Below, in pieces: positions 1 to 6,387 of a stretch of DNA of 7,452 nt; the first letter of the stretch is position 1; each line of letters starts with the position of its first letter. Source of the stretch: Pseudomonadota bacterium (GTDB lineage Bacteria > Pseudomonadota > Gammaproteobacteria > Burkholderiales > SG8-41); assembly GCA_023431245.1 (NCBI GenBank), contig JAEYXO010000035.1, positions 1-7,452 on the forward strand, written 5' to 3'. The notes below the pieces were generated by a model, which saw nothing but the letters and a program-made list of their open reading frames with translations, searched no databases and was not told the DNA's origin. The translations under genes and the position numbers were made by a program.

Positions 1-284
1 ACGCTTTCCTGGTCTTCGACGGCGGTGATCATGATCACCGGAATGTCCCGCAGCTGCGGATCCGACTTCATCCGCTCCAGGACCTCGTAACCGTTCATCT
101 CCGGCATCATCACGTCGAGCATGACGAGGTCGAATTTTTTCTGCTGCAGCTGCTCCAGCGCCTGGAGCCCGTTGTTCGCCGTGGATATGTTGCCGTACCC
201 TTCGCGCTTCAGCCTGCGCGTCAGCGTGTAGCGGTTGTCGTCGTTGTCATCGACGACCAGCAGCGATGCATCCTGAATGGTCAT
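1..284 (-). CDS. Response regulator receiver domain protein, 3' part beyond window
   Basis: This is the N-terminal 94 residues of a CheY-like receiver; the frame stays open to the window edge, so the C-terminus and any output domain are not visible. The protein starts MTIQDASLLVVDDNDDN. The acidic pocket is D12/D13, the phospho-acceptor is D57 in the LDVMMPEMNG segment, and the switch threonine is T87 in MITA. The conserved lysine, expected near residue 109, lies outside. The ATG (284-282) overlaps the TGA of the upstream regulator (283-281), which indicates translational coupling in an operon with the hybrid kinase. Receivers of this sequence style are often followed by an adenylate/guanylate cyclase, HD-GYP or phosphatase output domain. 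That is recollection of family habit, not something visible here. The receiver call is secure; the full function is unknown. Confidence 0.9.
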   Translation of the reverse strand, partial: MTIQDASLLVVDDNDDNRYTLTRRLKREGYGNISTANNGLQALEQLQQKKFDLVMLDVMMPEMNGYEVLERMKSDPQLRDIPVIMITAVEDQES

Positions 285-655
285 GACCGGGACTCCTGCG
301 ATATCAGGGCATTGATTTTTCCGAGCAGGCGATCGAACTCGACCGGCTTGGTGTCGAAATCGTCGCATCCGGCCTCGAATGCCTTCTCCCTCTCGCCGGC
401 CATGGCATTGGCGGTCAGGACAATCAGCGGAATCCGCCCCGTGCTGCCGCTCTGCTTGATCCGGCGCGTCGCCTCCCAGCCGTCGAGCACGGGCAGGCTC
501 AGGTCCATCAGGATCAGGTCCGGCTGTTCGCTGCCGGCCTTGGCGACGCCGTCCGCGCCGTCGCGCGCAATCACCACGCTGAAACCGGCCCGCTTCAGGC
601 GCCGCTCGAGCATGTAGATGTTGTCGTCGTTGTCCTCGACGTAGAGTATTTTCAT
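281..655 (-). CDS. Single-domain response regulator (CheY/DivK-like receiver)
   Basis: A 124-residue protein consisting only of a receiver domain, the usual length for CheY/DivK-type regulators, with no DNA-binding or enzymatic output. All key residues are present: acidic pocket E7/D8, phospho-acceptor D51 (LMDLSLP), switch T81 (LTAN) and K103 (TKP). It should accept a phosphoryl group from the hybrid kinase encoded just upstream, then act by protein contact or as a phosphate shuttle or sink. Its ATG (655-653) overlaps the kinase stop TGA (654-652), and its own TGA overlaps the next gene's ATG, so it sits in the middle of a tightly coupled three-gene operon. Helix alpha-1 (residues about 8-24) closely resembles that of the downstream regulator, which suggests duplication and a shared kinase partner. 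Cytoplasmic. The actual output is not predictable from sequence. Confidence 0.93.
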   Translation of the reverse strand: MKILYVEDNDDNIYMLERRLKRAGFSVVIARDGADGVAKAGSEQPDLILMDLSLPVLDGWEATRRIKQSGSTGRIPLIVLTANAMAGEREKAFEAGCDDFDTKPVEFDRLLGKINALISQESRS

Positions 656-3516
656 TCCGCCCCTTTGCCTCCCGTTTCAGCCCCGGCCCCGCGCCGTCGC
701 GTGATCGAAACCTCCAGCACCTGCCCGATCTCGCCCAGCAGTTCGGCCAGTTCCGCCGACCCCTTGCCCATCACCCGCTCGACATGGCCGTTCAGGCTGG
801 CGCGTTCATCGGCCGTCAGGTCCTTGGCGGTGACCACCAGGACCGGAATATCCCGCCATTCCGGCCTGCCGCGCATCGCGACCAGGAATTCGAAGCCGTC
901 CATCTCCGGCATCATCAGGTCGAGCATGATCACATCAGGGCGTGATTGCGCCAGGCTTTCGATCCCGAGGCGCCCGTTGGCCGCCTCGTCCACTTCCCAG
1001 CCGTCACGCCTCAGGGACTGGCAGACGCCGTTGCGCATGGATTCATCGTCATCGATCACCAGCACCCGGCGCCCCGCGGTGCCACAGGCGGACCGCAGCG
1101 CGGCGGTCAGTTTCTCGCGGTTGACCGGCTTGATCAGGTATTCCGTCGCACCCAGCGCGTAACCGCGGGTCCGGTCGTCAATGATGGTCATCAGGATCAC
1201 CGGGATGTCGGCCAGTTCCGGATCACCCTTGATCGCGGCGAGCACTGTCCAGCCGTCGAGCTGCGGCATCAGCACATCCAGCGTGATCGCCGCCGGATGC
1301 AGTTCCCGGGCCAGACGCAGCCCCTCGTGGCCGTCGGCGGCGGTGACCACCTCGAAACCCTTGCGTGTCAGGAAACGTTCGGTCAGATCCCGCACCGACT
1401 GGTCGTCGTCGATCACCAGGACCATCGATCCGCGCGGCATTTCACCGGCAGGCGGCGCGGCAACGGGACGCGCCGGCGTCGCCGCCGGCACCGCACCGAA
1501 CTCGGCCGGCAGGGTCACCAGGAAAGTCGAGCCCTTGCCGGGTTCACTGGTCACCGTGATCTCGCCACCCATCATCTGGCACAACCTCCGGCTGATGGCG
1601 AGCCCCAGTCCGGTGCCGCCGTACTTGCGCGTTGTCGAGGCATCCGCCTGCACAAAGTCATTGAACAGGCGGGACAGCTGCTCCGGCGTCATGCCGATCC
1701 CCGTGTCCGCCACGGCAACCGCAATCCAGTCGCGGCCTTCCCGGGCTTCGCGCCGCACCGTGACGCTGACCGTGCCGTTCTTGGTGAATTTGTTGGCATT
1801 GCTCAGCAGGTTCAGCAGCACCTGGCGCACGCGGATCTGGTCGGCATGCATGCTGCCCGTGTCTGCAGGGCATTCGAGGACGATGCTGTTGCCGTTCTTG
1901 CCCGCCAGCATCTCGATGGTCTTGACCACGTCGCCCACCAGCAGCGCCACCGGAAAGGTATCCGCATGCAGATCCATCTTCCCGGCCTCGATCTTCGACA
2001 GGTCGAGGATGTCGTTGATCAGTTCCAGCAGATGACGCCCTGCGCGCAGCACACGTTCCAGCGGCTCGATTTCGTCATCCCGCTTGAGGTCGCGCGCATC
2101 CTCCAGCAGCATCTCGGTGACGCCGATGATGGCGTTGAGCGGCGTGCGCAGCTCGTGTGACATGTTGGCCAGAAACTGCGACTTCAGCTGGTTTGCCGCC
2201 TCCAGCTGCGCGCCCTTCTGCCTGATCTCCTCGAACAGCCGCGCATTCTGGATGGCCAGCACCGACTGCCCGGTGAAGGTCTGCAGCATGTTGACCACGG
2301 ATTGCGAAAACTCTCCGGGCCGGATGCGCCGGATCACCAGTCCGCCGACCAACCGGTCGTCCCTGAGCAGGGGCACGCCGAGCACCGCGCGGTATCCGCC
2401 CCCGCGTTTGTGCACGTCGCGCAGCCTGTAACCGGGATCCAGATCCACATCGGCGATCTGGTAGGCCGCACGTTTCTCGGCCGCCATGCCCACCGCGCCC
2501 TGCCCCACCTTCAGGCGCGAATCGCGCAGCGCGTCCACCATCTCGGCGCTCATGCCGACATTGACCCGGGGATTGAAGCTCCCCGTGGCGTCGTCGTATT
2601 CGTACAGCGTGCCCGAGTCTGCGGCACCCAGCCTGACCGCCTGGGTCACGATGGTTTCCAGCACACGGTCGATGTCCAGCGAGGCGCTGATCGTCTGCCC
2701 GACCTCGCCCAGGATGCGGAGCTCCTCGAGCTGCCGTTCCGCCAGTTCCGCGCGCGCCCAGCTCTCCGCCAGGTAAACCTTGATCATGATGCACAGCAGG
2801 AATGCGCCGAGCACCGCCAGCAGCATGATCGTCCTCGGCAGCGAGCGGTCTTTTTCAACCTCCGCCTGCCGCGCGGCCAGGGTCTGCGTCGCCCGCAGCA
2901 GCACGTCGGTGTCACGCAGGATGTTGCCGACGATGCGCTGGCCCTCGGCGTGAACTGACTGTCCGGCGGAGGCAGGATCGCCGCCGCGGGTTCCGACCGC
3001 CGCATGAAAACGCTCCAGCGGTTCACGCAGATATCCCAGCGCGAGGACATTCGACTCCGTGTCCTCCCATACCCGGGCGACATCCGCCATCTCCGGCACG
3101 ACCTGCAGCGCCCATTCCGGCAGTGCGAATTCAACCGTGGCTGAACTGCCCTTCAGGACATCAACCACCTCGACGATCCGGCTGCGCGCCTCCAGCAGCT
3201 GCTCGAACCCCCGTGCCTCGCCCTTCAGGGCCTGCTGCGCAGCCTTGCCGATCCGCTGGGACAGCATGCTGATTTCGGCATTCGCCTTGGCATAGGCCGC
3301 TCCAGAAGCCCCCCGGACATCGTTGACGAAAGTCGCGATCGCCATCATCAGGAACAGCATCAGCAGTGCCGCCCCGAGTATCTGCAACTGCGTGCCGACG
3401 GCGAGATGCCCGATCACGGGCAGGGGTTTCCTCAGCAGACGCCCGAGCATTCCCTGCCGTCGGACTGTTTTCACCACGACTCCGGTCTGTTCGCTGTCAT
3501 GTTGCCCTGCCGGCAC
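652..3516 (-). CDS. Membrane hybrid sensor histidine kinase: PilJ-like sensor, GAF, HisKA, HATPase, two receivers
   Basis: Positions below count from the GTG at 3516 (954 residues). The order is: a basic cytoplasmic N-terminus; TM1 about 43-64; a periplasmic domain about 65-228 opening with MLSQRIGKAA (84-93), as in the PilJ sensor family; TM2 about 229-249; GAF about 270-427; a dimerisation/phospho-acceptor helix with H454 in SHELRTP; an ATPase domain with N-box N569/N573, DTGIG at 604-608 and GGTGLGL at 633-639; a Pro/Ala linker 674-693; receiver 1 (D747, T777, K796); and receiver 2 (D866, T896, K918). In receiver 2 the lysine is followed by GS rather than the usual Pro. The kinase presumably passes phosphate within itself and to the two downstream regulators, with which it overlaps by 4 bases. 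The start is uncertain: the frame opens at a TTG (3531) without a ribosome site. The GTG at 3516 has GGAGA about 7 nt upstream and is preferred. A GTG at 3474 (GGAG) and the first ATG (3450) are alternatives. The ligand is unknown. Confidence 0.93.
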   Translation of the reverse strand: MPAGQHDSEQTGVVVKTVRRQGMLGRLLRKPLPVIGHLAVGTQLQILGAALLMLFLMMAIATFVNDVRGASGAAYAKANAEISMLSQRIGKAAQQALKGEARGFEQLLEARSRIVEVVDVLKGSSATVEFALPEWALQVVPEMADVARVWEDTESNVLALGYLREPLERFHAAVGTRGGDPASAGQSVHAEGQRIVGNILRDTDVLLRATQTLAARQAEVEKDRSLPRTIMLLAVLGAFLLCIMIKVYLAESWARAELAERQLEELRILGEVGQTISASLDIDRVLETIVTQAVRLGAADSGTLYEYDDATGSFNPRVNVGMSAEMVDALRDSRLKVGQGAVGMAAEKRAAYQIADVDLDPGYRLRDVHKRGGGYRAVLGVPLLRDDRLVGGLVIRRIRPGEFSQSVVNMLQTFTGQSVLAIQNARLFEEIRQKGAQLEAANQLKSQFLANMSHELRTPLNAIIGVTEMLLEDARDLKRDDEIEPLERVLRAGRHLLELINDILDLSKIEAGKMDLHADTFPVALLVGDVVKTIEMLAGKNGNSIVLECPADTGSMHADQIRVRQVLLNLLSNANKFTKNGTVSVTVRREAREGRDWIAVAVADTGIGMTPEQLSRLFNDFVQADASTTRKYGGTGLGLAISRRLCQMMGGEITVTSEPGKGSTFLVTLPAEFGAVPAATPARPVAAPPAGEMPRGSMVLVIDDDQSVRDLTERFLTRKGFEVVTAADGHEGLRLARELHPAAITLDVLMPQLDGWTVLAAIKGDPELADIPVILMTIIDDRTRGYALGATEYLIKPVNREKLTAALRSACGTAGRRVLVIDDDESMRNGVCQSLRRDGWEVDEAANGRLGIESLAQSRPDVIMLDLMMPEMDGFEFLVAMRGRPEWRDIPVLVVTAKDLTADERASLNGHVERVMGKGSAELAELLGEIGQVLEVSITRRRGAGAETGGKGAE

Positions 3517-3597
3517 ACGATTTCTCCGCAAGCGTTGTTATCCGGGAAAAGCCTCTGCCCTGCATCTGCAGCGGCACAATGGGTACGGCCGAGTTTA

Positions 3598-3612
3598 GCC
3601 GCTTTTTGCGGC
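3598..3612. repeat. Short inverted repeat in the divergent kinase/rlmJ intergenic region
   Basis: A perfect 5-bp inverted repeat (GCCGC / GCGGC) flanks a run of five T on the plus strand, about 80 bases upstream of the kinase start and 45 bases upstream of rlmJ. It lies in the only region (3532-3657) that could hold promoters for both divergent transcription units. It is too short and wrongly arranged for an intrinsic terminator, because the T run is the loop. It could be an operator half-site pair or chance in GC-rich DNA. No convincing -35/-10 pair for the kinase operon could be found here. Confidence 0.2.
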
Positions 3613-3641
3613 ATTGCGCTGCAGCAGGCCTGCGGCGCATG

Positions 3642-3650
3642 TGTTCTAAT
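3642..3650 (+). promoter_or_regulatory. Candidate extended -10 promoter for rlmJ
   Basis: TGTTCTAAT fits an extended -10 element (TG, one base, then TCTAAT, five of six matches to TATAAT). No good -35 is visible at the normal distance. If it is used, transcription would begin around 3656-3658, at the rlmJ ATG, giving an almost leaderless message. That would fit the absence of any Shine-Dalgarno sequence before the ATG. Motif only; a promoter further upstream is equally possible. Confidence 0.3.
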
Positions 3651-3657
3651 CCGGGCC

Positions 3658-4500
3658 ATGCTTTCCTACCGTCATCAATTTCATGCAGGCAACGTTTCCG
3701 ACGTCTTCAAGCACGCGGTGCTGACCCGGTTGCTGGTCGCGCTGGCCCAAAAGGACAAACCCTTCTGCGTGCTCGACACCCATGCCGGCATCGGCCGTTA
3801 CGACCTGAACCACGCCTGGTCGCAGAAAACCGGTGAATGGCGGCTGGGCGTCGCGCGCGTGTGGGCGCGCAGCGATGCGCCGGAAACGCTGCAGCCGTAC
3901 CTCGACGCAGTACGCACCGACAATCCCGACGGCCACCTGCGCCATTACCCCGGGTCGCCGCGCATCGCGCGCCGCCTGATGCGCAACAACGACCGCCTGG
4001 TGCTCTGCGAACTGAACAAGGACGACTGCGCCGCGCTGAAAGCCGTGTTCGCCGGCGTGCGCCACACCGCGATCCACAACCAGGACGGCTTCCGGTCGCT
4101 GCGCGCCTTCCTGCCGCCGCCTGAGCGCCGCGGGCTGACTTTCATCGATGCCGCCTTCGACCAGGCGGATGAGTTCGGACGGGTCGTGCGCGCGATCCGC
4201 GAGGCGCACACGCGCTTCGCGACCGGCATGATCGCCGTATGGTATCCGCTGATGGCGCCGTCCGCGATGGAGGCGTTTGCCCGCAGCCTGCAGGCCGCCG
4301 GCCTGCCGGAAACGCTGCAGCTGGAACTGTCGGTCCATCCGGACAACTTCAGCGAACACATCCGCGGCAGCGGCATGATCATCGTCAATCCGCCGTTCGG
4401 ACTGGAGCGGGAGATGCCGCCCCTGCTCGACTGGCTGTGGCGTGCGCTGTCGCCTGCACAGGAAGGCCGCACGCGCTGCGAATGGCTGGTGCGGGAATGA
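3658..4500 (+). CDS. rlmJ: 23S rRNA (adenine-N6)-methyltransferase RlmJ, with altered catalytic motif
   Basis: At 280 residues this is the length of E. coli RlmJ, which methylates A2030 of 23S rRNA with S-adenosylmethionine before the large subunit is complete. The N-terminus MLSYRHQFHAGN is the family signature and carries the conserved Y4, H6 and K18. The SAM-binding motif is LDTHAGIGRYD, and the PGSP and NPPF segments are also conserved. The open frame extends upstream to 3406, but the family N-terminus fixes the start at the ATG at 3658. Oddity: the catalytic DPPY motif expected at residues 164-167 reads D164-A-A-F167. The aspartate is kept, both prolines are lost, and the target-stacking tyrosine is phenylalanine. 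Flanking sequence (RRGLTFI before it, FATGMIAVWYP after it) is intact, so this is not a frameshift. No Shine-Dalgarno sequence is evident. It is monocistronic and convergent with efp. Family identity is certain; activity is open. Confidence 0.95.
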   Translation: MLSYRHQFHAGNVSDVFKHAVLTRLLVALAQKDKPFCVLDTHAGIGRYDLNHAWSQKTGEWRLGVARVWARSDAPETLQPYLDAVRTDNPDGHLRHYPGSPRIARRLMRNNDRLVLCELNKDDCAALKAVFAGVRHTAIHNQDGFRSLRAFLPPPERRGLTFIDAAFDQADEFGRVVRAIREAHTRFATGMIAVWYPLMAPSAMEAFARSLQAAGLPETLQLELSVHPDNFSEHIRGSGMIIVNPPFGLEREMPPLLDWLWRALSPAQEGRTRCEWLVRE

Positions 4501-4526
4501 AAAACGCCGCGGTCTCCCGCGGCGTT
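4501..4526 (-). terminator. Intrinsic terminator of efp, between the convergent genes rlmJ and efp
   Basis: A perfect 10-bp inverted repeat (AACGCCGCGG / CCGCGGCGTT) with a 4-base loop lies directly after the rlmJ stop and 24 bases beyond the efp stop. Read on the minus strand, the stem runs into TTTTTCATT, a proper U-tract, so it is a good rho-independent terminator for efp. On the plus strand the following TTGTTGAT is T-poor, so termination of rlmJ is probably weaker but possible. Confidence 0.85.
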
Positions 4527-4549
4527 GTTGATGGGCGGACCCGCGGGAA

Positions 4550-5110
4550 TCAGCCCTTGGTGCGGCTGCGGTACTCTCCGGTGCGGGTGTCGATCTCGAT
4601 CTTGTCGCCGGTGGCGCAGAACAGCGGCACCTGGATTTCGTAGCCGGTCGCGAGCTTCGCCGGCTTCAGCACCTTGCCCGAGGTATCGCCGCGCACCGCG
4701 GGTTCGGTGTAGATGATCTCGCGCACCAGCGTCTGCGGAATTTCCACCGAAATCGGGCGGCCCTCGTACAGGGTGACCTCGCACTCCATGCCGTCCTCGA
4801 GGTAGTTCAGCGCCTCCCCCATGTTCTCCTTGTCCACCTCGTACTGGTTGAACTCGGCATCCATGAACACATAGGACGGCTCGGAGAAGTAGGAGTAAGT
4901 CACCTCCTTGCGCTCCAGCTGCACGACATCGAATTTCTCATCGGCGCGGTAGACCGTTTCCGTGCCGCCGTTCGACAGCAGGTTCTTCAGCTTCATTTTC
5001 ACCACCGACGCGTTGCGGCCGGACTTGCTGAATTCGGCCTTCAGCACGACCATCGGGTCCTTGCCGACCATGATCACGTTGCCCGCGCGGATTTCCTGAG
5101 CGATTTTCAT
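4550..5110 (-). CDS. efp: Elongation factor P, arginine-32 (rhamnosylated) type
   Basis: This is a 186-residue, full-length EF-P with its three beta-barrel domains. EF-P binds between the P and E sites of stalled ribosomes and promotes peptide bonds at consecutive prolines. The tip of the domain I loop reads SKSGRNASVVKMK, with R32 at the position modified in Pseudomonas and Neisseria EF-P. The E. coli type has a lysine in KPGKG instead. The C-terminal signature GDTSGKVLKPAKLATGYEIQVP and the ending IDTRTGEYRSRTKG are typical. It lies 36 bases downstream of earP on the same strand, which encodes the matching arginine rhamnosyltransferase, so enzyme and substrate are adjacent. Ribosome-site options are AGGG ending 3 bases before the ATG or GAGG about 10 bases before it. 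A hairpin terminator follows. A separate promoter for efp within the 36-base gap is not evident. Confidence 0.98.
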   Translation of the reverse strand: MKIAQEIRAGNVIMVGKDPMVVLKAEFSKSGRNASVVKMKLKNLLSNGGTETVYRADEKFDVVQLERKEVTYSYFSEPSYVFMDAEFNQYEVDKENMGEALNYLEDGMECEVTLYEGRPISVEIPQTLVREIIYTEPAVRGDTSGKVLKPAKLATGYEIQVPLFCATGDKIEIDTRTGEYRSRTKG

Positions 5111-5146
5111 ATCCCTGCACCCTCGATTAACCGGAGTAAAAAGGCG

Positions 5147-6298
5147 CTATTTTACCTTGCGGCGCGCAAATTCCACCAGTTGAGCAGCCAGTTCATCTGA
5201 ATCCGCCAGTTTTGCAGACCAGTTCAGGGCATGCCGCGCCAGATCCGGCTCCGCATCCCGCAGCGCCGGCCACGAGGGCACAGCCCCCCCTCCCGCGGCA
5301 TTCCAGTCCCGCCAGAAGGCCTGCAGCGCGGTGGCGGCAGGCGCCGGCAGGTCCGCGCAGTAGCGCTCGAGGAAAGCCGCCAACTTCCGCTGGTGGGCGC
5401 CATCGTCCTGCCGGTACGGCTGCCACACCAGCGGCCGGCCGGCCCACTGTGCGCGCACGAAGGAATCCTCACCGCGGACAAAATTGAGATCGCAGGCCCA
5501 TAACAGTTCGTCGTACTGCGCCTGGGGCAGGAAGGGTAATGCGCGCACTTCGAGTGAGCACCGCCGCCAGGGCCCCGGTTCCGCAGCGGCCCCGGCGCCC
5601 AGCCAGCCCCGGACCGCCGCCAGCGGTGCACCCTCGGGAACCGCAAGCACCCGGGGCCGGCCGTCGGCCACCATGGCCGACAGCAGGCCGGCAAACGGCG
5701 CATCGGCATAAGCGAACAGCGAAACCGCCGGCACCTGCGGCAGGTCAAATCCGAGCCGGTTCCAGAACACGCGACGCGCCGTCGTGCCGAAACCATCGCG
5801 CCGCGACAGCAGACCCGCCTCGCGCGGCAGGCCGCCGGTGGCGGATGTGAATCCGGGAAAGAAAAAATAACGCTGCAGCGACAGCTGCGGATGCGGCGAG
5901 GACAGGCCGTGGTGGCTGTCCACCCAGTCCTCGGCACTGAGGTATTCGAGCACGATCCACAGCGGCGGTCTCGCGGCCTGCGCCATCCGCGCGATCCATT
6001 CATCCGGAAGCCCGCAGCCGAAAGCCTCGATCACCACGGCAGCATCGGCGTCGGGCAATCCCGCCTGCGGCCAGCGGCAGACCGTGATGCCCTCGCAGGA
6101 CTGCCGCGGCGATCCGGGGTCGAGCGCGGGATACAGCGCCCGCAGCGTCTGCGGATCGTCGATCCACAGCCGCACCGGCAGGTCGTGTTCATGCCGCAGG
6201 ATGCGCGCCAGCCGCCAGCACACCCCTGCATCGCCGAAATTGTCGACGACGCGGCAGAAAATGTCCCAGATTCCCGAAGCAGATTGTTCCGCAGCCAT
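5147..6298 (-). CDS. earP: EF-P arginine-32 rhamnosyltransferase EarP
   Basis: A 383-residue cytoplasmic GT-B-fold enzyme that transfers rhamnose from dTDP-L-rhamnose to Arg32 of EF-P (formerly DUF2331). The signature WDIFCRVVDNFGDAGVCWR near the N-terminus carries D19 and D23, which match D13 and D17, the essential aspartates of Pseudomonas putida EarP. The C-terminal sugar-nucleotide region has RGEDSFVRAQWAG with E277/D278, followed by QPYRQDDGAHQRKL, both conserved in the family. Length is normal. It lies directly upstream of efp, probably in one transcript, and EF-P has the required arginine, so the module is self-consistent. The ATG at 6298 is chosen because it leaves only ten residues before the signature and no better start lies upstream. 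The ribosome site is weak. A -10-like CATAAT at 6314-6309 would give a very short leader. A donor supply (rmlABCD) must be elsewhere. Confidence 0.97.
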   Translation of the reverse strand: MAAEQSASGIWDIFCRVVDNFGDAGVCWRLARILRHEHDLPVRLWIDDPQTLRALYPALDPGSPRQSCEGITVCRWPQAGLPDADAAVVIEAFGCGLPDEWIARMAQAARPPLWIVLEYLSAEDWVDSHHGLSSPHPQLSLQRYFFFPGFTSATGGLPREAGLLSRRDGFGTTARRVFWNRLGFDLPQVPAVSLFAYADAPFAGLLSAMVADGRPRVLAVPEGAPLAAVRGWLGAGAAAEPGPWRRCSLEVRALPFLPQAQYDELLWACDLNFVRGEDSFVRAQWAGRPLVWQPYRQDDGAHQRKLAAFLERYCADLPAPAATALQAFWRDWNAAGGGAVPSWPALRDAEPDLARHALNWSAKLADSDELAAQLVEFARRKVK

Positions 6299-6308
6299 GT
6301 CCGGCGGA

Positions 6309-6314
6309 ATTATG
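6309..6314 (-). promoter_or_regulatory. Candidate -10 element for the earP-efp transcript
   Basis: CATAAT on the minus strand matches five of six positions of the sigma70 -10 box. It lies just after the cold shock gene terminator, where an earP promoter is expected. No clear -35 is present 16-18 bases upstream. Its position would place the transcription start only about 4-5 bases before the earP ATG, so either the leader is nearly absent or the match is chance. Confidence 0.25.
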
Positions 6315-6341
6315 CAGTGCGGAGGATGCCGGCGGCAGGCG

Positions 6342-6370
6342 AAAAAAAACCGGGCTTGCGCCCGGTTTTT
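6342..6370 (-). terminator. Bidirectional intrinsic terminator after the cold shock gene
   Basis: An 8-bp stem (AACCGGGC / GCCCGGTT, 6348-6355 with 6360-6367) has a 4-base loop and is flanked by A8 on the left and T5 on the right. On the minus strand it reads as a GC hairpin with a GCAA loop followed by eight U, an ideal terminator about 20 bases after the cold shock stop codon. It isolates that gene from earP. The T5 tract would also let it stop plus-strand transcription. Confidence 0.92.
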
Positions 6371-6387
6371 CTGCAGCTCGATCCGGC

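Noticed and set aside
946..2160. A 404-codon open frame on the plus strand opposite the hybrid kinase.
   Set aside because: It lies wholly antisense to a well-recognised kinase, its translation is low-complexity and rich in His, Arg and Gln, and long antisense frames are expected in GC-rich coding DNA.
1..3531. Repeated receiver-like DNA as a possible recent duplication or repeat array.
   Set aside because: The four receivers are similar only at conserved protein motifs; no long stretch of identical DNA was seen.
3406..3657. An N-terminal extension of RlmJ of 84 codons.
   Set aside because: RlmJ proteins begin at MLSYRH; the extension overlaps the kinase start and has no family similarity.
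3945..4784. A minus-strand open frame of 279 codons spanning rlmJ and the end of efp.
   Set aside because: It is antisense to rlmJ and out of frame with efp, crosses the terminator hairpin, and shows no recognisable domain.
5224..6003. An alternative long frame on the same strand inside earP.
   Set aside because: The earP frame has all family motifs over its full length; the other frame translates to Arg/Cys/Ser-rich sequence typical of a shadow.
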